NCBI RefSeq assembly: GCF_000972845.2
Contig: NC_040021.1
Coordinates: forward strand, 12,490,908-12,554,907
Length of the DNA: 64,000 nt
From: Larimichthys crocea
Taxonomy: Eukaryota > Chordata > Actinopteri > Sciaenidae
Direction of reading: 5' to 3'
The notes beneath the pieces were generated by a model. The model was not told where the DNA came from, searched no databases, and saw nothing but the letters and a program-made list of their open reading frames with translations. Each line of letters opens with the position of its first letter. Position 1 is the first letter of the stretch. Below are positions 49,383-61,700 of the stretch, in pieces. Both the position numbers and the translations under genes were made by a program.

Positions 49383-49748
49383 AGGTGCAGTGTGTAGGAT
49401 TTAGTGGGACCTAGCGGTAAAGTAATTGAATACTATCCCATGCCTCACCCTCTTCTTTCAAGCATGTAGGAAAAACTCTGGCTGCCAAATTCATAGAAAA
49501 TGCAAAAGGCCATATCAAGATCAGAGTTTAGTTTGTCTGTTCTGGGCTACTGTAGAATAATGGTGGTTCAACATGGCGAACTCCATGGAAGAGGAACTAC
49601 TCTCACTGTAGATATAAACGGCTGATTTTGAGACAACAAATCGTAATAATTCTTATTTTTTGGTTATTATACACCTATGAAAACATACTAATGAATACTA
49701 TTTTCCATTCCAGCTATTAGGTACTCCTAAATCTTACACACTGGACCT
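49383..49748 (+). mobile_element. TTAA-flanked inverted-repeat element, copy 3 (best preserved)
   Basis: TTAA (49379-49382) precedes AGGTGCAGTGTGTAGGATTT. The right end AAATCTTACACACTGGACCT is followed by TTAA (49749-49752). The ends are inverted copies with two differences. The core has TTCTGGGCTACTGTAGAATA and GTTCAACATGGCGAACTCC, as in many teleost copies. Inverted ends plus TTAA on both sides point to mobilisation by a piggyBac-type transposase acting in trans. No transposase is encoded here. Confidence 0.8.
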
Positions 49749-49752
49749 TTAA

Positions 49753-51914
49753 AGAGCACAAGAGAAATGTTTGGCTATCAGCTGATTGAGTTGGAATTGG
49801 GAAAACAAAGAACATTGACCCGGAAAGTAAAGATATGAAAGACAGAAAATGTACAAACTTTTCACTTTTTTTCCCCCCCTTGTTGTGTCCTTGCTGAAAG
49901 GTGGCTGAGAAATAAGATGCGAGTGCCGTGTGGACATATCTGAGAGGCTGTTTGGTATTTCAGGTGTCTATTTTAAGCAAACATGCACAACAGTGATCCC
50001 AGGGGTTTATGAGGGTCAACTCTGCTAATCAAGACGGGTCAAAATACCGTGCTAAAAAAATACTGCGGTGCTAATCCACTTGCTCCTCATTTTCTCCTGT
50101 AACCTTGGCCTTTTTTTAGCTGTTCTCATCTCTCTCTTTCTGTCCATTATCAACCTGTTAATCAAATGTTTTATTATTATTTTAATTCACCTAAATAAAT
50201 GTTCTCAGTGCTGGTCTCGTTCACACCGATGTATATTATTCATCTGTTGAGTACTTAAGTTTGAATGTTAGCCGTAGTTTTTTTGCTCAAACATTAACTG
50301 AGGTGTACCACTTTGTTGCGGTGTTAAAAGCTAAAGGTCTGAGTCTGCTGGTGCTGATTTGATCAACCTGATGACTGCAGGATTTTACAGTTCAGATTGA
50401 TTACAATGAGGCTTCATGTAATCTCGTTAGTTTAGCACAAAGAGTTGATTTCATGCTGGCCAAGGCTAATACCGAACTCCTGCTGTAGCTCAAGGGTATG
50501 AACTAACCTGGGTCGATTACTATCTGAGACCAATTTAATTCATTTTGCAGGGTTGCAGAGAACATGTCTGACACAAGGCAATGAGCATCATTGTATTTTG
50601 CTAAGACTGCAAATCCCATTCATCTTCATCACTATCAATGTCTCACAATGGCTTAGAATAGTACTAAATAGCAGAGCCAGGATTGAAGGAGTGGCATGCT
50701 GAGAAATTGACCCATTAATCTCTACAGTATTATTTCCTCTTATGGTATAATGCTGAGACTTCCATAATGCAGCCAGGCCTGGAAAAAGCCTATCTGATAG
50801 CTTAGTGTCTGGCTGTATTTTCATATATCCCGTCACTGACAGAAGCATTGTCTCATTTTTCTCTACCCCTCCACAGGTGGGGAGATTCATTACCCTCTTG
50901 TTTGATTTATTGACCAAACACCCACCCACCCCATCCCTGTCTCTTATATATGGGTCTGAAACAGAGCAATATTGCTGTCAGTGTAAATACCTCTGAGCCA
51001 CAGCCCTTTATTCAATTTCAGGCCTGACACAAGCTACTCTACTCCGGCAGCCTTTTTAAATGTTGCCTGCCAAATTGAATTACTGTTGAATATTTCACGA
51101 TATTGAAGAAATGTGTATCCTTATTTTAGCTATCCTAAAAGTATTGCAAATAACAAAGGGGTTAGGCAAGCAAATACCACTGTGTACGCATAAAGCAAAA
51201 AGATAAGTGGAAACTTAACCAAGAGGGAATTAAAAGAAATTAACTTCTATCTAGTCTTTGGACAGCAGAAAAAGCAGCGCCTTTACTGAAAAGCCATGCT
51301 GGAATCATTATGAAGTTTATTCATTAGATTAAGGGATTAAGTAGAGCAGAAGAAAGTTAACGTGCAAATATGGAAACATGATCTGCTTATTACTGCCTGA
51401 ACAGATTTAAATGGGCCTTGAAGCCACTGGCGCCACAATTCCATAAGGTAGCCATCAAGAACGGTTACAGTGAGTTTTCAACAAGCCGCATCTGGATAAT
51501 TAACTAAAGCGCATTGCAGGCATGAGCGCAGTATCTTTAAAGCCCCTCAAACCTCAATTTTAAATTTTAAAGTCAGCTTCTTACTCTAAACAATGTGGTC
51601 CTACGAGAACACCACTTTTCTTCTTTTTGGTCAAAATTAAATAACGAATTTAGTTTAATAACTAATTTGGTCATTTCCTTCAAGAGTTTGTCTGCTGCTT
51701 CTTATTGGTTTGAAGTCATTTGGCAATGATGTCACTTTCTTCTGTGCACCAATCAGAGTTCAGATACATTTCATTCAAAATGTGACAACAGTTGGGAGCT
51801 TGTTTCCATAAAAATATGATCAAACTACATCCACACAGTTTGATCAAAAATAAATAAATATGTAGGAGTATTCAGATATATTTGATGTGGTTTCATGAGA
51901 TTTGATTGACAGTG
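49753..51914. other. Intergenic; candidate conserved blocks, no gene seen
   Basis: The parts at about 50640-50830 and 51000-51560 are unique, repeat-free and enhancer-like in style (GCCAAATTGAATTACTG, GGATAATTAACTAAAGC). No exon found. Confidence 0.35.
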
Positions 51915-52550
51915 GAAATAAGATCGCATTTACACCTGTACACCTCACAATCTGTATCTGGATATGAAAAAAAGGTCAATGAAAGGTGTAAATGCATCGC
52001 AATTGCTACATCTGGAGGTCATGGCTACATCTGGCTGGCACTGTGTTCAGCTCTTAGGTAGGTGTAAATGCAATATGTACAATGTGCTGGCATCTGTACA
52101 CAACATAACACTGACACAGATGTTTGTTTTAAGCTATAAATTACTGAAAGAGACACACCTCTAATTACTGATACATCTATTCTGTGCCATGGAAGCAGCA
52201 AAAGATGCATTACTTAACAAAAAGGCATGAAAAATAAAAGCAATACAGGTGGGAAATGAATGACATACAGGCAGAGATAACTGTGTGCAACTGATCTGCT
52301 GTCAACAAAGCACATGATTTATCTAGTCACAGAGTAGCCAACACTCCGAGACAAACTGAGAGTTTATAAAGTTTCCACTAACTCAGCAACTCACAAAACT
52401 ACATGACTTTTAAGGGAGTCTTGATTTGCTGTCACCTCAAGTTACTACAGCAGTCTCTGCCCTGGAGGACAGAGATGCAATCTTAATGCAAATTCAAGAT
52501 TGCATCGTTGTCTGGATAGAGATCTCATTTTAACACTAGGTGTAAATGGG
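51915..52550. mobile_element. Possible non-autonomous DNA transposon
   Basis: The left part has GATCGCATTTACACCT and the right part has AGGTGTAAATGGGG, an inverted pair. GGTGTAAATGC recurs inside at about 51986 and 52062. It resembles teleost elements built of GTGTAAATG words. The exact ends and target duplication are not resolved. Confidence 0.4.
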
Positions 52551-53584
52551 GAGTAACTGTCATCACTTTTTGATTCAGATCCTGATTGGTGCGAAGATGT
52601 ACATCATCTTTTTTTTTTATCCAACTGGGCCCTTCAAAACAGCGAAAACAGCACAGATAAATAGATTTATAAAATCTAAATAAATTAGATTTGTAATAAT
52701 TCTCGTGTGAAATAATAAAAACTTAACTCTGACAGATAATCGTGCTCATGTAGGACCTCAGCACTCAGAAGGTGTTTGAGAAAATAAAAAGGCTTTTCTT
52801 TCCTAATCACCATCCAAACCATGTATCCACTACTGCAGTTCATTAAAGTGATGTTTAACTTAGATTTATTTTTTGTGCACATTCAAAACAAAACTGACTA
52901 CTCTGGGGAACTCTAGTCAGCACCACTTCATTAATTTCATTTTGAACATAGTCTGAAAATCACACCTCTAACACAATGACAAAAAGATAAATTGGACTGT
53001 TTTTTTTTTGTGTGTCTTTTCTTTGCCCTGAAACCAATTTCTAGAAACAGAATTTTGCCTGTTTGCAATTATCACAAAAAAAGGGTTACAAATGCCTTTG
53101 GTGACAGTCCATTCAGAGCAAAGGTGAAAGCAGTTAGTTGCTCCAAACCCTCTACGGATTTGTGCGTGCTGACCAACGAAAAAAAATCTTAACAAAACCG
53201 ATATAAAATGTTTGCGCAACCAAACAAAAAGGACATTTGAGGGCGAGCAATAACACGCTGGATGTTTGAGGTCAGGGGGCTGTAATTATCTTGGAACAAT
53301 GTGGAAACGCTGCAATTAGAATGCAAATGTTTTGAGCGCATTCATTACGAGATGGAGCGCAAATCTTTGCGAAACCCGATCATTAAAAAGAAAAGTAACA
53401 ACTCGCTGAAATGTTAACAGGGTCGACTTTGAAAAATCTTTTCTTCTTTGACGAAGTTGGAACACAATTTACAGACGTCAATTAAAAAGACCGCATAGAC
53501 TTCAATGTTACTCAACTGTGCACTTTTCCAGCAACACTTTTAGAAGAAAAAAAAAACACAATAATGAAACACAATGACTCCATC
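52551..53584. other. Intergenic; candidate conserved block at about 53200-53470
   Basis: No gene seen. The right part contains an octamer ATGCAAAT (53321), AACAAT (53295) and TAATTA words in unique sequence, next to the inferred NBAS 3' end. Confidence 0.4.
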
Positions 53585-54354
53585 TCGTCATTAGATTTGT
53601 CTTTATTTCAGATGTGAAAGGTGGCACAGGGTAAAACAAATCATGCGTGACAGCCTCACTGTGAGCATAAACACACACATACGTGTTTATTCCTCATCAT
53701 AATTAGCTCTACGTGATATCGCTGGGTGTTCGTATACAGTATTTATGCATAGACACACACACGCAGTGCGGGGCAGCTGCGGGGCTAATTTGTTTAGAAG
53801 GAATTAATTAGACATTATTAGGGGGGAAAACAATGGAGCAGAGGCAGGGTGTTTAACGGTGGGACGTCAAAGAGGCAAACCTGTCACGGAACAATAGGCT
53901 AATATCCACCCACTGCTTCCCAGCTACTGCTCAATTACTTTATCACACAATAGGACACAGAGCACAACCACACACACACACACACACACAAATAAATGGA
54001 AGCAGCGAGCATTTTCTGATCAGCACTCAGTCTGAACGTTCACTCATGACTGAGAGACGGCAGAGGTTGTGTTTGTGTACAGATGTGTGTGTTTCTAATT
54101 GAGCAGATGTTTCGATATTAATGGTATGCACTCTTACACCTTTAGGCTGATGTTGAAGTGAAGATGAAACCCAATTACAGAACAAAATGCAGAGGTCGGG
54201 CCTGATACCATTCCTATTTTCGCCTCACGTTAATTTCTTCAGATCTTAATCCAATCTTATTCCACTCCTCTCTCAACACCTTCCCACTCTCCTTGTCTAA
54301 ATCTGCTTTATCGCAGCGCTCCATGGCTGTGCTCCAAACTGCCTTCCCGTCGTG
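53585..54354 (-). other. NBAS 3' UTR, end approximate
   Basis: The stretch left of the NBAS stop codon, read on the minus strand. It includes a (CA)n run at about 53970-53990. AATAAA words on the minus strand are at 53686-53691 and 53602-53607. The latter is followed by a T- and GT-rich stretch, so the end is placed near 53585. Confidence 0.45.
53602..53607 (-). terminator. Candidate NBAS polyadenylation signal
   Basis: TTTATT on the + strand reads AATAAA on the minus strand. A GT/T-rich stretch (TTGTGTTTCATTATTGTG, then T10) lies about 25-60 nt beyond it, fitting a downstream element. The upstream alternative at 53686 lacks so clear a partner. Confidence 0.45.
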
Positions 54355-54630
54355 TTACAGCCACTTCCTGAGAACGGCCAATGCAGAATTGAAAGTGAAC
54401 TGGGCCTGGTGGGTCCCGCGGTGAGCCAGCAGTAGGGAGCCTGCCTCGGGCCCGTGGCCTGCCGCCAGCAGCTCGGCTGCGGCTTTTTCTACGTCCCAGC
54501 CTCGTTCCTGCTGGTGGGACAGCATGTGGGAGCTGAGCAGGGGGTACAGGGTGGAGGAGACGCAGCCCACCAAGAGCCCGGCGTCCAGGAGCAACGAGAG
54601 GAGCTCGGCGTCGCAGGAGGAAGATGTCTC
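54355..54630 (-). CDS. NBAS: NBAS, last coding exon (partial gene)
   Basis: Ninety-one codons plus TAA. On the minus strand a pyrimidine tract (TTCTTCCTCCTGTCTTTTTC) and CTCCAG precede GAGACATCTTCC, giving a phase-0 exon start at 54630. The peptide is leucine-rich and helical, with AELLSLLLDAGLLVG and an ending EAGSLLLAHRGTHQAQFTFN then SALAVLRKWL. This matches the C-terminus of vertebrate NBAS as I recall it (AGSLLLAVRGTHQA then TFSTALRAAQHWV). NBAS is a large cytosolic and ER-associated protein of the NRZ/syntaxin-18 tethering complex. It acts in Golgi-to-ER transport and, in animals, in nonsense-mediated mRNA decay. Only this exon is found; the rest of the gene should lie to the right beyond the window. 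Synteny with LRATD1 supports the call. The exon is GC-rich, unlike its flanks. Confidence 0.87.
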   Translation of the reverse strand, partial: ETSSSCDAELLSLLLDAGLLVGCVSSTLYPLLSSHMLSHQQERGWDVEKAAAELLAAGHGPEAGSLLLAHRGTHQAQFTFNSALAVLRKWL

Positions 54631-55017
54631 CTGGAGGAAAAAGACAGGAGGAAGAATTAACATACATGTGGCGATAGACTCAGGAGAAACTTTCTCTTTT
54701 TGTATGACTGCATTGTTATCCCTGTGAAACACACGCAAAGAGTAACAGCCAGCCAGTCTCTTTGCCGGGTAACCAGCTCTCATTCAGCAGATCCACTGTT
54801 TGATAAAACGCTTAAAGTGTCTGCTAGATTTGGAGACTTCAAATCTACAATGGTCTGTATAAAAACAAGAGGTGCACTTCCTGCTGCGGCAGCAGTATTT
54901 CAGGGCTGTGTGATTACAATGTTACACGCTTGAAGAAACCTGATGAGGTCAGAGTGGTCAAACGCTGTGTTGACCCTGCTGACCCTGCTGACCATCATTC
55001 CCATGGCATGTGCCTTT

Positions 55018-55036
55018 ACACACACACACACACACA

Positions 55037-55069
<33 letters not shown>
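55018..55069. repeat. (CA)n microsatellite
   Basis: About 25 CA units with one CCC interruption. Confidence 0.97.
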
Positions 55070-55072
<3 letters not shown>

Positions 55073-56379
55073 TCAGCTTTCTCATTTACCAAAAAACAAT
55101 TCTGAACACAGCTATAAATAGTCCTTTACGTAATATTTTAATCCCGTCTTCCGCCTCTTTACATCAATAAATTTCATGCAAATTCAAACAGCTAACAGCC
55201 GCGGGGCTGTTGTGAGTGCTTTACAGGCCATGGTGAAGGGAGCCTGAGTGCTAAGGGTTGAAAGGCCGTCTCTCAGCTCCTCTCTGTGACTCAGTCTGTC
55301 TTCCTCTGCATCATCTCACCTGTTTGCTGTCTCTATTATTAAGCCTGCACTTGCACGACTACGCGCGCATATGCATGCGCACACGCAGGTACGGACAACA
55401 GCGAGTCCCCGTCAGGGTATTTTGGGAGCTGAGGAAGATCAATTATGAATGTGGAGCTCATGTCTTCTGTTCTGTAGTTGAGGAGGGGAGCAGACCCGGA
55501 TGAATTTCTATCCCTCACCTCTAAAATCTCTCATCTCTGCGCCGGTCTCATACCATTTTTCTCTCTTTGAAGGACAATTCATCCTTAAAAACATAAAACT
55601 GTTAAAGAAAAAAAAAAACAAGGATCCCTTCACTCGTGTGATGATGGATATCAGTGAACCTGAAGGTCTCACATGAGAGCTGAGAGATGTTCAACTGTTG
55701 TCATTGACAATGACACTGTCCCTTGGTGCACATAAAAAAAGGTTTTACCTTGTAGTAAAGTGAGCAGAAATGATAAAGAACATCATCACGGCATCCCAAG
55801 ATTCATAACTTCAGTGAAAAATATTCTGGATTTGCCATTTACCATTTAAATACAATATGCGTTCATGGTTGCTTTGGCACCAAAGGGAGACTTGACTTAT
55901 GACAGTCAAAGAGGTACTGTATGTCATGCATGACTAATAACTTAATATTTCCCTTCCATTGACAGACGGGATCAGATGAATCATGACGAGCCGTGGGATG
56001 GAGAGAGATGACAGACATTTGTTGAGTCTTAAGACAGAGGTGGATGAGGAGGTCATCCGGTTATAATAAGAATTAAGAGAACGGAAGACAGGAGACAGGA
56101 GAAGGATGGGGAGAGTGGAAAATGTATGACAGAGAAAAGACGAAGGGAGAGAAGTGAGGAGGATAAAGGTGGCATGCACTGAAAGCATCAGATACATACA
56201 TTTTTAAGCACGCCAACTGTTTCAAAGAGTCGACTGCACACTAGAATCAAGGAGAAGCACTTCAAAACAACTTAACATTTCAGCTTCAAACTTTTGATTT
56301 TGGAGCCTCAACAGAGGCCCAGAACAAATGCTCTACATGGGATTTGTGGAGCTGCAGTGAACATTGACCTATTTTGGAG

Positions 56380-56470
56380 CTTGATATCTTACAAAAAAAA
56401 AATGATTCAGGACTTTACAGACTTTAACTTGATATCTTACAAAAAAATTATTCAGGGTTTTACGGATAAA
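56380..56470 (+). repeat. Tandem duplication, unit about 48 bp
   Basis: CTTGATATCTTACAAAAAAA starts at 56380 and again at 56428. Both copies continue into ATTCAGG..TTTAC with small differences in A-run length. Confidence 0.8.
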
Positions 56471-58559
56471 ATATGATCAAACTGATCATCTCTATAGTGT
56501 AAACATGCTGTACGTGTGTGCAAGTTTCCACCTACACAAGACTTTTCTGTCTTAAAAGGATAAATAGTTTAAACTTGGTCTGCACACCTATTGGATATGA
56601 TAACATTGTACTCAACAGAGTATCTCCTGAGATCTGGGAACACAGTGACAGTACAACAATAAAGTAAGAGGCAAGAAACACAAAGATAACATGATGAGAC
56701 AGGCTGTAAACAAGACAAGTGTTTAGACAGATTATCTAAAGCCCATTGTTCGAAGGGAACACCAAAAGTGAGCGCACCTGCGATATCTTCACTGCACAGG
56801 AAAACTGCAGCAGGTACAAATAAGGATGTTTACAACGAACAGATTTGGTAATCATTTCTCTTATAAATAAGGCTGTGAAACAATTAGTCTATCAACAGCA
56901 AATTCATCTCCAATCATTTCTCTAATTGATTCACTGTTGGAGCGACTAATCGAGGACAAATGCCTTTGTCTTCTCTCTTTTTTGCAGCTTTTTCGATTAA
57001 TAAGACCAAATCGTGACAATAACTGTCAGATTCATAATTTAAATAAATTGCAGCGCTACTTGCAAATACCTTTGGCTAACATGGGGATTTGTTCTGCCGT
57101 CATCTGACTGATATTAAAACAGATATCAGCTATTAAACTTGGTGAATTTGATCTTATTATTACCCACAGAGATTCACAGTACATACGTATAAAATCTGTA
57201 AAAACTGCAAAAAAAAACTTGGAACCCATCGGCTATCATCTGACAGAGATTTAGCTTTTTATTACTTTAAAAAAATATATAGATCTGCATATGAATGCAG
57301 AGGTTAGCAGAACTGTGTCTTTCTCATGATTATCACGTATCGAGTTGCTAATCGGAGGAAGTCTTGGTCTGGATATTATGCTATAATCCTCATTATTATT
57401 AATTATCAAATTACTGTTCAACTATTATGCACTGAAAAATTTGACCCACTGATGGATGAGAAGTTAGAGGTAAGTTATAACAGTTCTTCTTGTTCATCCA
57501 ACAGATGCTGAAATATTTCAGTCTGAAGTGAAGGACGGCTACAAATCAGAACAAAAATGTGATAAACTGAGTTATTCCTGATTCTATTTTCACTTTTTAA
57601 ATGTGGCTTTGTGGTACCATTCAAGGCCATTATTGTGATTAAAGGCCGTGTAAATATATTTGACTTGATTTGACCTGAAGGGATGCTAATCACTGAAATC
57701 ACCTTCTGCAGCGTTTGGCTGTAACGAGCGCTCACACCTACAAAATACAAATGACCCTGCAAGACAGACACGTGAAGACCTCTGGTCTAAGTGCTCTACC
57801 GGGTGCTATCCAAAAATAAGAAGCAGAACACGTTTATGTCACTCTGATTTAAATGTATTACTGGACGAACCATCAGTGGGGGGAAATACAGATGCTTCAG
57901 ATACCACGCCTGCAGAGCGCCAATTAGAAAGTAACAACACACGTTAAATCACGATCAGTGAGTTTGAGCTGCACGGGACATGTACAGTTTTTTTGTGCTA
58001 TGAACAGTTTAGAATATTCAGTATGCGTACTGTAAACAAAACATCCAATACTTATAAATATACATACAGACATACATATATATATTCAGGCTTTCCTGCT
58101 CGTCCATTATGGAGGAGAGAAAAAGACACTGGAGCACAGGCCGCTATGCTCACACACATACACACACTTACACCTCCCAGGCTATTACTGTTTGACGGTG
58201 TCAAGAGAGACAGCAGATTTGGGTCTTAGAGTCAGTTGGATTGACAGTTGAGCTGAAAATAGATGTGAAGGAGCGGCAGAGAGATGGAGGGATGGAGGGG
58301 AATTTTGATATCAGAGCAGAGCAGATAACTTTATTTCCCTTTTTACAGCATGTGCAGACGTGTCACATACCATGTACACCTACTGTACGTATGCAGTATA
58401 TGGTAGACAGTGGATCCTATACATACTGTCGTGAATCTGACATCTTCTGATTGAACCTCTACTAAAATATATGTATTACATAATATATGTGATGAGAATT
58501 GGCCTCAAACCGAAGCACAGATTGAACAATTTGATTGTTTTAAGTGTGTTTTTGCCACA

Positions 58560-58690
58560 TTGCCATCTTTTTTGCACCACAAATTGAAGTCACAGCGCTC
58601 ATCCCTCGGGTACACCGCAGCGGCAACCTCCGGTGCTAGGAAATAAAGCCAATGAGGAAGTGCTAAAAACTGTAATTCCTCAAGTGGAAT
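58560..58690 (-). mobile_element. Fragment of the ATAGACTGTATA-type repeat, reversed
   Basis: GCCAATGAGGAAGTGCTAAA then AACTGTAATTCCTCAAGTGG is the reverse of the right end of the copy at 24984 (AGTGGCCCTTGAGAACTGCA). The left boundary is uncertain. Confidence 0.5.
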
Positions 58691-58828
58691 TACAGGAATC
58701 CTCAATTTTTAGTGCACATGTGTATGTGTGCACTAAAAAGCCGCTCCGAGCCTTCTCTAAAGATTCAACCAACACTTTCTGTCTGTCTGCTTAAGTGAGG
58801 CGAAAACAAGAGGCGTCCTCTGTCTTGT

Positions 58829-58845
58829 GTGTGTGTGTGTGTGTA
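58829..58845. repeat. Short (TG)n microsatellite
   Basis: About eight TG units. Confidence 0.9.
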
Positions 58846-59318
58846 TGTTCACACACGCAGCTAGCGTGCTCCATGAGTGAATGAACAAACACTCAGCGTG
58901 ACAAGAGAACTGACACATCAAACCACAGCCATAAGATGTCCAATCCTGCTCTCGCTCTTGTTATTACCTTCTCGTTTCTCGCTGTCTCACCTGTCTGTGA
59001 AAGACAGCCAAGGTCGTCCTTCCTGCTTGATTTCAATGGCCGCTAAATGTTGCCTGATTGGTCTGGTCAATTTTTCACACTCTTGTTTTCTATTCTTGCT
59101 CTGCATGTCTCTCATTTCCTGTATATGTCTTCCTTCACCCTCTTTCTTCCTGAGCATAAACCCAGTTGAGAGCTTAATTGGAACTACCGTACACGTACAA
59201 TGTCTAATGAATAATGCATGGCCAAGCCTTCTTTTATCATTTAAATCATAAAGCTTCTTTGGAATGCCAGACAACACACAACTATCTTTTTCTCTGCACC
59301 AAACTGAGCTCGCACACG

Positions 59319-59347
59319 CACACATACACACGCACACACACACACAA
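59319..59347. repeat. (CA)n microsatellite
   Basis: CA-rich with CG and TA interruptions. A second short run is at about 59465-59482. Confidence 0.9.
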
Positions 59348-61526
59348 CACCAAACAATCCTTACTTACAGTCCAACATGATTGAAAGTGACAGAAGAAGA
59401 GGCTGTGAAGCCAGAAAAAAAAAATATATAAAATAAAAGTGGTCTGCTGTGACGCACATGAGCAAACACACACACACACACGCAGTGTGCAAATCAGGGG
59501 ATCAATGCACTGAGTTGCGAGCAAACACGGCTAGATTAACGGGTCTAATATGGCACAAAAGCTGCAAACAAGCCCGCTTCAACAAGTAATTAGACACATA
59601 ATCACTCAATCATGCACTCAGACACGTCTCTTGACTTCACTCCACTGCGCAGATTAAAAAGGTGTAATTCTTTAGAGAGGTCATGGCATGGCAGATGAAG
59701 AGCTTTCTCCATATGATGTAGTCATGGATGCATTGAAAATAAATAAATAGATACAGCGTTGGAGACAGGGCTCTTCTTTCTTATGGAAACACCTCAATGG
59801 CGCATGAAGCTAAAACAGTTAAACAGATCTTGCAGCTCTTCTAGATGTTCCACATGTTATTGTTCTGAATGGATCAAATTCTGATAGTAATGAGTCATTT
59901 CACAGGTTCTAGTGACGGTTAAAACATGTACACAATGTTTTACAGCTGCTTCTTTCACAATATAAGCTGATGGGAAAAAGTATTTTTGGGACACTGTGCA
60001 TCACGTGACAGATGCCATTGCTGTCATGACATGGTTTGGCCACTATGTTAAATTGGCTTCAAAGCCTGGCACTCTTTCCTGGTGTCATGACTACTAATAT
60101 GACTAGCACTTACAGTACACACTAGCTAGCCACAGCTGCTGAAATCAATAAATCTGACACTGATTGTTTTGGTATTATTGTTAACTGTGTCCATGCCATG
60201 CAGAAGCTGAAAACCTTTACAGGCATAGCAACAGTAACTAAGGAAGGTGGGGCTTTACAAACACTTGATTAATTAATGAAGGAAGAGAAGGAGTAGTAGA
60301 ACAGCTAAATCCAAAAAGAAGATGAGAAAGAGACTCAACGACTGATGGGACATTTTGTTGCAGCACACTTTGGTGTGGACTACAGCCGTGTATGCATGTG
60401 CTGTGTATATGCTCGCGCTGACAGCTCATTCATTTTGGCAGAGCAGCTCTCATCAGCCCCTTATCTCTGTCTTCCATTAGTCAGGCTTGTGTTAACCCCT
60501 GGCTCCCTGCTCCACTGCTCCCCTCTGCTCCTGCATGGTCCATACATCTTCACTAGGAGGAGCAGAGCAGAAAAGGTAGGAGGGCGGAGGCAGAAATAAT
60601 AGGAGGGAGGGAGTTTGAATTAAAAGACCTGAAAGCCTGCATGTTCGCACTGTATTTTCCTGCATAATTAAGAACAATACAACCTCTTCTTCGTTACCTA
60701 CTATCTCTGTTACTATTCTACTTTTTCTTTGTCTCCCTTTCAAGGCGTATACATACTCTAGCCCCACTCTTTTCTTCCCACCTTCCGTCTTCTACGTGAG
60801 TCAGAATGAACACAAATATATCACACTACAGACAAATAAATTACTTTCTCTCATTTACTTCTTGCGTCAAGTGGTTTTCTGTAACACCATTTTAATTAAA
60901 AACTAATCTTCAGAATTAATCTTTCTTTTTTTTTTTTTTTTTAGTGTGATCTCAGGGGCATCTCTTTTATGAAGGAAAAAAAAAAGTGTGTTTATACCGA
61001 GGAAAACAATGTGCGCAGTAATCTATGCCATCAGATACAGAGCAGAGTGCCAGCGAACACACACCTGTGGGGCAGTGCTTGAAGATAAAGCCTGCCAATC
61101 ACTCAGAGTGGCATGTCGTTTTCATGTATTTAATCAGGAGCCATTGTTGTTTGCAGATAAATAAGAACAAAAGATAAATGTATGGTGCATTGTGAGCAAA
61201 ATCAACCTCAGGCTTGTTGCTTTAGGCATGAAGAGGCGGGTAAATGAATGAAAAACAAAAAAGCTTCACATTTTTTTCATGATGTTTTTATGTCAGAGTT
61301 TGTTTCACAGTTAATTACCTGTTAAGCCTCCTCAGTGCACTCACTTGAATTTCTGTTCGACCAACCTCCACTAAAATCAATTATTTCTGATCCTCCCTTG
61401 ATACGATCTACCGATCTGCTAATGGCTAGTGGCTGACAAGTCCCGGCTATTTGTACCTCTGATAAAAGGCCTCAGTGTATTGTGCTCTTGTACCAGCTTG
61501 AATTTGGTCGTGATGGTGAAAGACGA

Positions 61527-61700
61527 TATGGTAAATGGACTGTATTCACCCATTCACTCTCACTTTCACACACCGATGACGGTGGATTAGCCATGCAAAG
61601 CCCTGGCCTGAATATCAGGAGCATCTCGGTTCATTGTTTGGCTTAAGGACACTTCGACACATGGACAGGAGGAGCCTGAGCGAACCCCTAAACCTCCCGA
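61527..61700 (-). mobile_element. SINE-like repeat, truncated reverse copy
   Basis: ATGGTAAATGGACTGTATTC, CACCCATTCACTCTCACTTT and TTAAGGACACTTCGACACAT are the reverse of the tail and body of the copy at 4885. The tRNA-like head is only a trace (AACCCCTAAACCTCCCGAGA), and part of the body is missing. Confidence 0.7.

Noticed and set aside
58505..58705. 66-codon minus-strand frame as an NBAS exon
   Set aside because: It lies within a dispersed repeat fragment and lacks NBAS-like residues.
59369..59402. 34-nt candidate NBAS microexon on the minus strand (CACAG before, GTAAGT after)
   Set aside because: The splice signals are good, but the encoded LFFCHFQSCWT does not resemble NBAS, and such signals occur often by chance in T-rich introns.
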